Shown here piece by piece: positions 53,461 to 64,000 of a stretch of 64,000 bases of DNA. The notes below the pieces were generated by a model. The model was not told the DNA's origin and made no database searches. It was given only the letters and a program-made list of their open reading frames with translations. Numbering within the stretch: position 1 is the stretch's first letter; the number at the start of each line of letters is the position of its first letter. A program made the translations under genes and the position numbers. Origin of the DNA: Casuarius casuarius (taxonomy: Eukaryota > Chordata > Aves > Casuariiformes > Casuariidae); assembly GCA_003342895.1 (NCBI GenBank), contig PTFA01000111.1:93574-157573 (forward strand), written 5' to 3'.

Positions 53461-53469
53461 CAGGAAAGC

Positions 53470-53658
53470 TTAAGTGGGCTCATTCTGTATATTCAGATCT
53501 GAGGCTGCTTTTGACAGGCTTCTGCTGCTGTTGCGTCTTAGCAAGGTTTGACTGTTTACCACTTCTCTCACTGGCTTGAGTTTACTCTGTCTTACTAAGT
53601 ACACATCCCTTGTTCTTCTTCTGCCTGAACTACGTGAACATTTCTGGTTTTGATGTGG
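53470..53658 (-). CDS. Candidate cytoplasmic-tail exon of the Ig receptor gene
   Basis: On the minus strand a 62-residue open frame with stop follows an acceptor-like TGTTACCTCAAAG. It enters in phase 0, which fits the transmembrane exon. The predicted tail is basic and serine-rich (RSSGRRRTRDVYLVRQSK, RRNSSRSLSKAASDL), with one tyrosine in DVYLV that is not a classical ITIM. Using it gives a 230-residue protein, close to CD28/CTLA4 size. A stronger polypyrimidine acceptor 28 bases upstream (exon from 53686) would instead read in another frame, ending after 18 residues (ends KPEMFT). Another phase-0 candidate tail begins at 54535. Confidence 0.35.
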   Translation of the reverse strand, partial: PHQNQKCSRSSGRRRTRDVYLVRQSKLKPVREVVNSQTLLRRNSSRSLSKAASDLNIQNEPT

Positions 53659-54349
53659 CTTTGAGGTAACAGTACTTAACAACCAGCTTTTAGAGAAAAC
53701 AAAACCCAAACCTTACTTGACCTAGAACAATCAGATACCTTAAATGTCCTTGTAAGTCTTGTGACTTATTAGTCATTGATGCTGTGTCTTTTAATAATGA
53801 AATTTTGGGCCGTGCAACAATATCAGCAGAGAGGGACCCATTGCCAAATTCAGTAATGCATATGTAACCTCTTTAAACTGTGAAGAGTGAGAAAGAGAAG
53901 ACAAGATAAAGGAGGCCCTGCCTCTGAGTCAGGGCCTAGATATCTGAAAGATCTTTCTTTCTGGACTTAAAACAGCCACAATTTTGAAACCGTGTAGAGT
54001 CCCCAAGAACTAAATTTTCTTCTTGTGAATCTGTTTAGTTTGGTTCCTATCCCCTCTTGGTCCAACTTAGGCAACATTTACTAACTTTTAAGGCACTTTA
54101 CAATGCTGGTTTTTGAGGGGCAAGGTTGTTGGTGAAGCATGAGAAACTTTTTAGGTCTGTTTTAAATGATAATCTTTGAACTACATTTGCAAGTAAGGAA
54201 CCTGTAAATACGGAATAGGTATAACTAGAGTACATTGTACTTTTCAAGGTTAGGAATGAGGGTAGCACAGCCCAATATATATACCATGCTTTCAAAGATT
54301 GTGTGATGCTAACTGTACAATCGAATCAGTTCATCACTGTTAGGAAAAG

Positions 54350-54535
54350 AGAAGCAACATTAAAATAAAGAACTTCTTGTGTCGTGATCAGCAGTCCACA
54401 CCAGATAATGTGCTCTGACCACCTGTAGCTAAGATTATTCAAAAATACTCTTTGTTGATTAGGATCCAATATTAAAACACAAATAATTTTATCGAACTTG
54501 CTGGGAAGGAGGTCATGAGCGTATGTAAACTGAGG
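54350..54535 (-). CDS. Alternative candidate tail exon of the Ig receptor gene
   Basis: On the minus strand a good acceptor (CTTCTGCTTCACTTACATCTCAG) precedes a phase-0 open frame beginning PQFTYAHDLLPSKFDKIIC. No clear donor or conserved signalling motif was found. The frame later becomes hydrophobic, which is unlike a tail, so it is a weaker proposal despite the better splice site. Confidence 0.2.
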
Positions 54536-55659
54536 CTGAGATGTAAGTGAAGCAGAAGTTTTTAAAATATGGCGTGATTTCATCTTTAATCTAAAACCTT
54601 GAGTAGAAGAAAAGCCAGCTAGAGGCTTTGGAGGAAATCACAATCAATGGAAAGCAGTCTTCAGCCTATCATGAGGTGGGTAAAACATGTTTGCATTTTG
54701 CATTGGCATTGGTGGTTTGGTTTAGATGGCTGTTTGATCTATGGATACCTAAGAAAAATGACTACTTTTATTAAATAAGGGGGGAAAAGGGAGATGGGAA
54801 ATTGCCTTAATGAAACAGGAACAGACCAAGAGAACTGAGACACGATGACCTAACATTAGAGAGGGTGAGCCTACCAACAGGAATACTGCTCTGGCAGCTA
54901 TTCACTTGTAGGAAACGCATCATTTGCATCAAATTATAGCATACCTCAGACTTTTTCAGCTTAAGTTAATTTAATTCCAAAAGGCTTCATTTACATAAAG
55001 AAGGTTCCCACATAGGATCAAAATACAGCTATTGATTAAAAGCTGTCTTTTTAGTTTTTGGTTTCATAAAAAGTAATTGAAAAAAAAGTAATTGAGAAAA
55101 AAATAAAATTGGATTACAGATTAAAAAAAAAAAAATTCTAAGTAGGGAACAACCTACTGTATGGAAAGAGGGAAGGATTTCTAAGGTACCATGGGAAGCA
55201 TAAAAAAATTGTCCTGAGTTTGGACTGAGTTGTTTTAATGAAAAAAATATTTTCTCCTTCTCTTCCAAAATATTTCTGCATTTTCAGCTTGTCCCTAATC
55301 AGAAGTTGCCAGTGTTCTTCACTGCTGGCCAGGTAAATGCCAGGCTTTGGCTGGAGAGTAGGACATACGGACTAGTGGGTGGGAGTGGGCATAAAACCCT
55401 GGCATGGTTGGTTTGTTGGAACATGAGCAAGACAGAACATGAGCAGACATTCATGTATCTCCAGAGGAACTAATGAAATTAGGAGCTTGCACCTGGAAGT
55501 ATGAAGGGAGCAGGACCCTTCAATCTTCAGTTAAGAGAAAATAGAGCAACTTTTTACTTTGCTATGGGTGCATATTCAGGCCACTCATTCCTTTCTTTCT
55601 GTCAGAAGATGTCACCCATATTTATGTTTGTAGTATTTATTTTGGAAATTATTACTTAC

Positions 55660-55763
55660 ACTGAAAGCTATGATAACTGTGGTGACAAAGATGGTGTATC
55701 CAAGAAGAAGAAACCAACCCCACCAGGTCTTGTCTGATCTTCTACAGTCTTTGCATTTTAAGT
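55660..55763 (-). CDS. Ig receptor exon 3: stalk and transmembrane helix
   Basis: The minus-strand acceptor CTTTCTCTTTATTTCAG precedes 104 bases ending AGT/GTAAGT. It encodes DLKCKDCRRSDKTWWGWF and a hydrophobic helix to VIIAFS. It enters in phase 1 and leaves in phase 0. No charged residue is visible within the helix. Confidence 0.85.
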
Positions 55764-58726
55764 CTGAAATAAAGAGAAAGTAAATTAAATATTTCAGGAA
55801 CAAAAAGTTGTTTTTCTGATTGAGGATTGACCAGGCAGCAAAGTTGTCCTTCTGTTCATTTTTATCACATTTTCTTTCACTCTTTTTTTCAGGCTAAAAG
55901 ATTAAACTTCTCTTGAGAGAACTATCATCTTCTTTTACTTAAGACTTGTGAAATTTGTGAATCTATTTTAAACTATTTATTCAATTGATAGTAAACAAAA
56001 TTCTCAGTTTATTAGAAGAACAACATCTGCAAAGAACTTTGTTATGTAGTACAAACTTAAGTAATGATGAAAAAGCCAGTTTAAATGACAGTTATCTTAC
56101 TAAGTTTCAGGGTGTTGTTTTTTTTTTTNCTAAACCAAAGTTATCCTTGTGGTGTGATAATAGCCACTGGCTTGTTTTTTAGGTCCTCTGAGGAATTGCA
56201 TTGGACAATTGCAAAATATAATGTGAAATCAAGAGTTAGGGAGACGCTTTGCAGTTTTTAATGTATGTGTAGTCAGATTTATCTGGAAAGTCTACATGGG
56301 GAAAACCTGGCTCATCTAAAATAGCGTGTATCTCAGTCACTGAAGTCACAATCCCCATCAGGATTACAGATTTTATTTTCATAATATGAGGATGGAGAAG
56401 AGTTTTAAATTATCGAAAAGGATTTTACAATTAGAGGGAAAGAATCTTTCACTTCNACATATCCCTGCTTTCACACACCCTTTTTCTTAAAACCCTTCCA
56501 CTGCTTAATTTACTGTTAATTTTTTACTAAATGGAAAGACAAACTGCCTACTTCAGACAAGATCATTGGCTTACAAAGACTGATGAAAATGATGAAAAGG
56601 ATATGAAAGGTTGTCAAGGATTTGTGAATTTTGTATGGAGTAAAGTAAAGATCCAGCAAGTGTTTGTGGAGAACTTTAAGAAAATGTATTTAAAAGTCTG
56701 CTATAAAAATGGATAATATTGCTGAAAGAATCATTGTTCTGCTCAGTGAACTGCTTCAGACCTAAAGAAAAGTCTCTGTCCCTGAGGCATGTCTGTCTAG
56801 TTGTATAAATTGCTCAAGCAAAAGACTGACTTTTCTTTATTAACCTTTTCTTACTTACTCATATGACTGTAGGCTGCTTTTCCCCACCCTTCTCCTGACC
56901 GAGGTGAGTGGTAGGAGTGAATAAAATTGAATTAAAATTTAATTCACCTTACATACATGAAATCCATTTCTGTGACTCCCAAGTGCTCCTTACCATGTAC
57001 GGTCAGGTTGGTGCCACTTCCACGTTTGCTCTGGACGTTCTGAGTCAGTGTCACATCACAGAAATATGAATTACTGGCACTGTGATCAACATTGCTCAGT
57101 TTCAAGATGGAGAATCCCTTGAGTACGTTCTTTATAATGCGTACATGCGGCCTAGCAGTTCCAGTGCTCGACTGAAGACTCTGCAAATTATTGTAGTCGG
57201 GGCCCTTCCTCCAGTACACAACTGGCATCTCGTTCTCCTCCTCTGGGTACTCAAATACACACAGCATCCACGCTGTTGAGTTAAGAAACACACTGGCATC
57301 TTCAGGGTATTGCACAACCGAAAGTTCTGGCTCAGTGCTAGCTGTACGGTATAAATAAAGTACAAGTAAGTAAGCAAAGATACGCTCTTTTAGGAAGGTT
57401 TGTCTTCACCAGCTGAATATATGGACATAGCAGATATCTGGACATACAGAAAAGCCACAGCTATAAGCGTATATAGTGAAATGTGCACCCAAGTGAGGCA
57501 AATGACAGTTTTGCCATTGTCTTCAAAGAAACTAATGTTTCATTCAGTGTTCAAATACGAATTAGTAAAGCTTTAGAAAGAGAGTTCATAAGCTTTGCCT
57601 AAGGAACACATATTGAATAAATTCCATGGAACATATACGAGTTCCAAGACCAGGAAGTGATAAAGTAGGAAGAGTTGTGAACAGAAGCTTTGGACTAGAT
57701 TAAATTTGCATACAGTTCATGTTATTCTTAAACTTTAGGGATATCCAATACCAAAGCTTTGCTCTGGGAAATTTCAGGCAATATTTTCAACTTTTAAAAG
57801 TTAAAGAAAATATAAACATACTTGTATAAACTTAAAACATTATTATCTAAGTAGCTAGACCTAATGTAAATTTTGTATTTCCGATGTATACAATGGTTCG
57901 TATGAAAATGAAGGGTGACATTAAAACTCATTCTGGCAACAATGTAATGAAAAAGCTCTGCAGAATATCCTTATTCTGATCAATGTGCAAAATTTAATCG
58001 CTCTTTTCACAATTGCTCTTTTCATGATATTTTTAATGAAGGAGTTATACCACAAAATGCATATTGCCAATAGCACAGATATGATTTACAATATAAGACT
58101 GTATATCCATGCTGGGAATTTGAGGCAGATCTGGGGAAAATGGCATTTACAATCTTCCTAGTAGTGATGAAGAAAGCTAGATTCATATTAAAATGGAGTG
58201 AGATCGAAGGAAACTAAAGATCAGTATTATCTTTATTAAGAGCAATTTCAATACTGCATTCTATTATTTCAATACATCATTATTTAAGTATTTGTGTATA
58301 GTCATATTTTGTAGCCCTTTATTATGGGCAGTAATCCTGGAAGACAAGAGAACACAATGATAACTAAATGGAATAAAAATTAAAAATTAAATAAACATAA
58401 CAGTAGTGGGTGCTTTGGGGATAAGAAATTCTATGCTTGTATTAAAATAAATAAAAGGATTAATCAAGCTTACTCAAACTCACTGTTTTTGATATTTTCT
58501 ACATAATCAGTAACAGGTTCAATTTTCATTCTTCAATTTCTGTCATTTTTCAGCGTTTAAAAATAAAATTAAAACTGAGCAAATGACACTTTTATCTTTG
58601 ATTGAAAATTAGGACTGCTTTTCTCGATCAGTTAAAGTTTGGAAACTTCTGTGCTAAAAAGAAAATCCACTTACCTGTAAAGTGAACACAGTAATATATC
58701 ATAATTAATATACCAAGCTGCAACAT
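55660..58726 (-). CDS. Immunoglobulin V-set single-pass membrane receptor, CD28-like exon plan (3' end unresolved)
   Basis: Three minus-strand exons join in phase: leader 58726-58675, IgV 57341-56994 and transmembrane 55763-55660 (junction phases 1, 1, 0). They encode 168 residues. Residues 1-17 (begins MLQLGILIMIYYC) form a short signal peptide. The V-set domain follows, with the first cysteine in WMLCVFEY, core tryptophan in VVYWRKG, a D-x-S-A-x-x-x-Y-F-C signature (VDHSASNSYFC) and a J-like GSGTNLTV. Next come a cysteine-bearing stalk (CKDC) and a transmembrane helix (WWGWFLLLGYTIFVTTVII). N-glycosylation sequons lie at NST and NLT. One IgV exon plus leader, transmembrane and tail exons resembles CD28/CTLA4/ICOS, but the MYPPPY-type loop is absent; NKp30-like, TMIGD-like or other V-set receptors are alternatives. 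No orthologue is assigned. Expression in leukocytes is inferred from family only. Confidence 0.82.
56994..57341 (-). CDS. Ig receptor exon 2: V-set domain
   Basis: 348 bases lie between the acceptor (TATACCGTACAG) and donor (CATG/GTAAGG), phase 1 at both ends as usual for Ig-domain exons. It begins STEPELSVVQYPEDASVFL after a split codon. It carries both disulfide cysteines, the core Trp and the YFC motif. Confidence 0.9.
57342..58674 (-). other. Ig receptor intron 1
   Basis: AT-rich. No exon or recognised repeat was seen. Confidence 0.7.
58675..58726 (-). CDS. Ig receptor exon 1: signal peptide
   Basis: On the minus strand ATG is followed by 17 codons of mostly hydrophobic residues and a strong donor ACAG/GTAAGT in phase 1, matching the IgV exon. 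The leader is short, and cleavage is expected near the exon junction. Confidence 0.8.
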
Positions 58727-59390
58727 ATTCTTGGGATTGCTAACACAGAGATTTTAAAACCTCAGCCAAGACTACTGATACCACACTCAGCAACTAGGAG
58801 AGAAGTAAATTAAAGCTCTCCTAAAAACATATTTTTAACCTTGTTTCTAGGGGGAGGTTCTTGTGGTTTTACTCAGTGTAGCTATTTCCCTTTCTGCCAT
58901 CACACATCCTGGACCTTGCAATAGATTAGCTTCTCAGTGTCGCAGTTTCAAATTGAACTCCATCAGGACTCTTTTTCATTCTGAGGATTTTTTTCAGGCA
59001 CGCTGGAAGTAGGATCAGTTTTGTGTGGCAAATATACCCAAAGCTTGCAAAGCTGCCCATCTGAAAAGAAAATTAATTGAAAGCAGCAATTACAAACTTG
59101 TGATAGGCATCTGTCTCTGACATTCTTGGCCAAAGTCCTGTCAATGCCTTCAGCACTCATGATGTTGAATGATGATGCTAAATGAAGGTGACTTTGCTCC
59201 ACCCACTATTGGTCCCATTAGACAAATAAAATATACCATGGAAATGCTTCAGAAGTAATATCAATTCTCTTTGCAGTAATGATGCTGAATGTATAATTAT
59301 CATCCTGCAATCCAAGATGCATGAAAATTAGCTGCAAAGAGTTATGGTGTGGCAAAGAGGGTAATGTAGTTACCCTCCTAGTAAATACCT
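58727..59390 (-). promoter_or_regulatory. Upstream region of the Ig receptor gene, no CpG island
   Basis: The sequence 5' of the leader exon on the minus strand is CpG-poor and has no clear TATA box at a usual distance. A non-island promoter would suit a cell-type-restricted gene. A distal untranslated exon cannot be excluded. Confidence 0.3.
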
Positions 59391-59394
59391 TTTA

Positions 59395-60010
59395 AACTTA
59401 CCAAAGACCATTAGGTCACCTATTCTGACCCCTTGTATAGACTGTTATACATTATAGATTTCTATAGACTATAGATTTCATCCAGCAAAGTTACCTCTGG
59501 GTTTGGCTAAAACTTGATTTCATCCAGGTAAAGTGCCTACAGATTTGAATGTCTCGGTTTGACTAAGATATAACTTCCTGAGAAATGCACAGTTTTGATA
59601 TGAAGGCTTTGAGAGGTGGATAGTCAACCACTTTTAATGGTTAGTTGTTGCAATGACTAATCACTCTCACTGTGAAACGTTGTCTCTTCATTTTGATTTT
59701 TGCGTTCGTCTTCAGCTTCTAGTTACTGAAATGGCTTTTGCATCTCTACTGAAGTGCCCTTTCGTACCACATATGTTTTCCTTCATAATGATATACCTTG
59801 TATAAGATAATCTCTTGATATTCTTTTTCAAAAAAACAAAATATCTGGAAGTCTCCTGCTGTAAGACATTTTCTCCAGTCCTGGAGTAAGGTATGATTCT
59901 TTTTCTTGTGACCTGCATCCTTTACAGCTAGATACCTTAGAGCCCATTTACACAAAGTCAAGTTCTTGCTCTTCCACGCCCCTGTCTTGTTTATAGATAC
60001 AAGGGTAGCC
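59395..60010 (-). mobile_element. Ancient CR1 LINE 3' region, antisense, unusually long
   Basis: The plus strand reads as the complement of an old amniote-type CR1 tail, in order: GACCATTAGGTCACCTATTCTGACC, TTTCATCCAG, TGACTAAGATATAACTTCC, TTTTGATATGAAGGCTTTGAGAGGTGGA, CAACCACTTTTAATGGTTAGTTG and CAATGACTAATCACTCTCAC. It continues with TTCGTCTTCAGCTTCTAG, AGTGCCCTTTCGTACCACATATGTTTTC, then TAAGACATTTTCTCCAGTCCTGG and a degraded 'TTTTCTTGTGACCTGCATCC'. The resemblance is to the older CR1 families abundant in turtles and crocodilians rather than young bird CR1. Highly diverged and non-coding. Confidence 0.8.
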
Positions 60011-60019
60011 TTCATCTCC

Positions 60020-62730
60020 CTCCACAGAGTCCTTCTGGGAGCTCACGGTCAGCTGACTACTTTAAAAATTATGTCTGTTTTGGGAGTCACGGCTTTCTAA
60101 AGGAGTACATGTATATCCCATCTTCCTTGAATAGCATCAAGAACCAAACCCTCGGCTTCCTGGAAGAAGAAACATTTAATGATATGTCCCCTGTGGTAAC
60201 TTTTTGAGATATCCATTAATCACATCTTAAATCACTAATTGTATGGTCTTACTGTTTTAATTATTTTCACTTATTTCTTAAAAAATTGCATTCTTTTAAT
60301 TTGCATATATTCAGAGGGTTGTCTTAGAACACACACTTGCAGACTATCTAAACTTGCACATGCAGACATATTATCTGTCTTAGTTAACAATCAATTAACT
60401 AAAATTAAAATTAAAATAGGGCAATAATTGTTTTCTAGAAATAACCAGATAGCCAATTATCACTTAAAGGAAATAAAAGTGGCAACAAGATAGAAAGTAA
60501 AATTTTATTCCTTAGGAGAGACAGAGAAAAATAATTTCAAAGACAATATATTATTAAAGCTATGACAGAGACTTTACCTCTTTTTGTTATTGACAGATAA
60601 ACAACTGTATTTAATTATGTTTACTAATGTTTGAATGTAAGAATACCTAAGAAATTAGGTATGATAGTTATCAATCACATCTGATGCCAATCAGGTGAAA
60701 GAAGAAAACATAAAAAGTGGAAAGCTTTTCTACGTTTCTGTTTCTAGATAGTAAGTCCTCAGAAAACACTCCATTTTGATCTATAACATTTTGAACAACA
60801 GTGGTAAAAGCCCTTAAAGATACTGATTTGAATAGGAAATATCTGATTCAGAGAAAACTGATTACAGACATGCATTAGTAATTTAATGCAGCTGGCTTGG
60901 GATTCAAACATGCATTTAAGCAGCTAGTCAGTATCAGAACAAGCAATTTTTTCTTTCTTTTTTTTTTTTTTGAAAATGTATTTGTTTAATCAGATACTGA
61001 TAGAGTTATTCTGTTATCTAACTTAGTGTTTATCTCAATATCTTGATCCAATGAATTTTGGCTCAGCAAAAGTTTAACCTATTTTTAATGAAACATAATT
61101 ACAATCTACTACCAAGTAGATTTTCAGGCTGTAAATGAGCACTGGCTTTTTGACTAAGTGAGTATTCAGCAAACAGAAAGGCTTGCCTACAGTTGTAACT
61201 AACTAAGGCATTGTGAAATTCATATTTTAGTTGTGGTGAAGTTTGTGTGTTAATATTATACAAGGAAACAACTATCTTTTAAAAATAGTACAGAAAATTG
61301 CTAACCAGCTGAAATCAAATGCTGCCAGAGGCCTGAGTTTCAGCTAACCAAAATATTTATGCTCATGCTTAGTGATAAGCATTTGCTTAAGTCTATTTTG
61401 ATTCATTAAAGGTGTTTGAGAAGAAACGTATGTTCCATAGGAGTCATGTGTGTATGCCATAAATGCCTTGATGAATAAAATCAGATTACTATTGTACTTT
61501 TCTGCTCAGTAGCTACGTAAGTGAAACTTGTCCCCAAGAAAACATGAGGAAAGATTTGAAATAGTGAAGAGCTTAAATAAGATCAAGTGCAAAAATGTTT
61601 TTTTATGGCATACAATAGGAACTATTACAGTGCCATTGTATGAAGGGTGTTTTTACTCTCTAGCATTGAAGATGTATTAATCTTCAAATCTTTTATATTC
61701 TTCCTGTGTGTGAAATAGCTGACAAAAAAGAATTTTAAGGCCTGAAATTTAAGAGAGGTTAAGAACTGCACCTATAATGATGGTTGAACTCTTAAAATAA
61801 GTGCATAACTTTGAGTTCTCTAAGCATTAGGCAATGCTGTGTAGGACTTTTTCCTGTTAGTGAAAATAAGAAGCAGCTCTATTAAAATATTAGAGAGATA
61901 CCAACATAAAGCCTATGTGAGTACAATCAGATTTAGACTTTGTCAGTCCTTGGTGGCTTCTTAATATCAGCTTTAAATGTAATTTCAGGGAGTTTGGAAA
62001 CTTGAGACTGATTACTTGAAAAGTATCTTTTTAATTATCTATTGAAGTAAGGACTATATTTAAGACTATAATAAGGAATATACTTTTAGAAGAGGTCTAA
62101 ATGTCAGTTGATTATCATCCTTCCAGAGGACTGGAAAAAAGATAGATGGATTTCCCTAAGAGGCTGTAGCTCCTCTGCTAGCAGCATTACGTACACTATG
62201 TTAAGAGGTTGTGCCATCCAGTTTTGTGAAGAGGGAGAGTTAAGTGCGCAACTGAACAGCTTTCTCACATGTCTTGTTGTTGCATATAACAAAGAGGAGT
62301 GGGACAGTGGAAGTAATATCTGAATGAAAAATAAATACACAGTCTGTTTTGAAAGGTATAATGGTATCACCAAGATATGAGAAAATAAATATTGTGCCTG
62401 TCTCCTACTGAAGCAATGAAAATGGATAATAAGACATGAGGGAACAGCCAGACAATCTCAGACAGTAATATCTCTTCACCGATCTTTATTTGGAGATATT
62501 TATCCGTGAAAAACAATCAAGCAATCAAGAAATGGAGGCAAATATGGCTGTGTGAAAAACAACAGTGCCTCACAGTTCAGCAACTACCCACAAATAGCTA
62601 CTTCAAAATACAGAACTGCTTAAAGTAGGCATCTCCTTAGCATATCTTAAACAAGTAGCATAACTTACATCCGGTTTATTGTTTACATTTATTCAGCATA
62701 ATTTTAGAGTCCAATAAAGCAGGCAAACAG
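60020..62730. other. AT-rich DNA, no gene recognised
   Basis: Contains a T-run near 60957-60972 and only chance open frames. The overlapping open frames near 62104-62373 (both strands) show no recognised protein family. Confidence 0.55.
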
Positions 62731-62734
62731 TATA

Positions 62735-62865
62735 AAAAGTTTCCTAATGGTGAAAGTAGCAGAACACTGGAATAGATTCTCTGGAAGGCTGGAGAAAGAT
62801 TAGACAAATGTGTCAAGAATGACATGAATATAGTTGATGCTGCTTTGAGAAGTAATGATCTGTTG
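62735..62865 (+). mobile_element. Ancient CR1 LINE 3' fragment, sense, internally deleted
   Basis: TTTCCTAATGGTGAAAGTAG, CACTGGAATAGATTCTCTGG, GATTAGACAAATGTGTCAAG and AATATAGTTGATGCTGCTTTGA match the order of an old CR1 tail. About 30 bases are missing between the second and third blocks. Strongly diverged. Confidence 0.55.
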
Positions 62866-62869
62866 GTGG

Positions 62870-64000
62870 CTTCAGCCTATAGCCTCAGGATTTTTCTGTT
62901 TTCTAAACAGATGTACATGATATGATAAGGCCATCACGATAAAGTCATAATAATGCAGACAGAGACAACCTACCTGATATGAGAAGCTGCTTTATGTACA
63001 GTCTCTGTTCCAGAAAGCTTTAGCAAAATTCATCAGTTAATGCAGATTATGCTAACTCTTGCTGGATGTCTCCATAACAATTTATTCTTTAGCCTAGTAG
63101 AAAGTTACAGACACTGCAGGATCCCTGTTAATAATATCCAGAATGAAATAGGAGTAAAAATGGATTTCAGAAAGGAAAAGCAAAAAATGTAATGGCACCC
63201 TACCTTCACAATTAGGAGAGAAACTGGATGAATGTAACAGGTGACATATGCGAAGAGTAAGTATTCTGCCTTGACCAAAGTGACAAGCTTAGTTTGTTTG
63301 TTTAGCAGGTCTTAATTCTTACAGCCGAGAGAGGAATTTCCAGCAATACCAGAGTATTTACTTTGTGTATTGAATTAAAAGTGCCGTTAATCAGTTGGAG
63401 TCTAGAGTCCAAGCTTATGCGCTATTCCTTCTGTAAGCACATATGGACAAATATGCCAACAGCATGAATCAGTAGTGGATCCGCAGCTTGCAAATTGAAG
63501 TTATATCAAGTTGTTTATGAAGTCAACTGATTTCAGATCCCTGTAGTGTTGTGTGTTATCACTAAATAGGAAGCTAAGGAAAAATAGCTTTACTGGACGT
63601 AAAAAAATAAATATTATATAATTAAGAAAACTATTCTTTACATGGGTGGGTCTTGACTTCTGGCTTAGTTAGAATAGTTGGATATCAGGAATTTGAGAAA
63701 TTTCCATGCTTGGTTTTGTAAAGGAATCTGGAAAACACTAGCTATTCATTGCTCTCCATGGACATATCCATAAACAGAGCTGTTTTTCAGTCTGTGATGA
63801 AGTGTGCTTCCATAGTCTGGAGGTTTATTCCATATTCTCTGAGTAGGAGTGGAATAGGCTTGTGATTAAAACACTTGAACTTTGGTATCTACATGTATAT
63901 TGAGTGTTTGAGCTGCCATTGTATGTAGACAATGGAGATCGAGTCAATATCTCCAATGGAGTCTATGGTAGGCTGAGAGGACTTACTCTTCCCAGGAATG
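62870..64000. other. No feature recognised
   Basis: AT-rich sequence to the window edge with no supported exon, repeat or RNA gene. Confidence 0.5.

Noticed and set aside
56944..56993. Continuation of the IgV frame past the domain (KEHLGVTEMDF...), which loosely resembles the CD28 stalk
   Set aside because: A consensus donor (CATG/GTAAGG) ends the exon at 56994 and the transmembrane exon joins in the correct phase there, so the extra residues are intron read-through.
59712..60015. Minus-strand open frames of 68 and 89 codons
   Set aside because: They lie in an ancient CR1 remnant with no preserved reverse-transcriptase motif.
62104..62373. Overlapping open frames on both strands
   Set aside because: No recognisable family; frames this short are expected by chance in 64 kb.

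Overview
The window is AT-rich vertebrate nuclear DNA from a draft assembly (single N bases at 41487, 56129 and 56456). It looks avian, or at least sauropsid. Genes are sparse with long GT-AG introns, there is one sharp CpG island, and every interspersed repeat I could recognise is a CR1 LINE. No bacterial, phage or CRISPR-like feature was seen.

Layout. Bases 1-21600 show no gene I can support; they hold simple repeats, two strong hairpins (5.3 kb and 14.2 kb) and two GC-richer patches (15.7 and 16.4-16.9 kb). A CpG island at about 21.6-22.35 kb carries NRF1-, BANP/Kaiso- and Sp1-like motifs and is the probable promoter of the plus-strand gene. Six canonical coding exons of PNPLA4 (patatin-like phospholipase domain containing 4) follow between 30861 and 47210 and give a complete 253-residue protein. 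Two or three further open, phase-compatible exons between the island and the first canonical PNPLA4 exon read in frame into PNPLA4 across every junction. They may encode an N-terminal extension, belong to an unrecognised upstream gene, or be leader exons.

On the minus strand, converging on PNPLA4, lies a small immunoglobulin V-set membrane receptor gene: leader exon at 58.7 kb, Ig exon at 57.0-57.3 kb, transmembrane exon at 55.7 kb, and a cytoplasmic tail that is not settled (best candidates at 53.5 kb and 54.5 kb). Its exon plan (leader / one IgV / transmembrane / tail; junction phases 1, 1, 0) and its size of about 230 residues resemble the CD28/CTLA4 group, but I could not assign an orthologue.

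CR1 remnants lie at 27.0, 37.2, 40.4-41.1, 59.4-60.0 and 62.7 kb. The one at 40.4 kb is an ordinary avian-type 3' fragment; the others are strongly diverged, and those at 37.2 and 59.4 kb are inserted antisense. The genes have no evident functional link: PNPLA4 is a lipid and retinyl-ester hydrolase, and the minus-strand gene is a probable immune-cell receptor. They are simply tail-to-tail neighbours.
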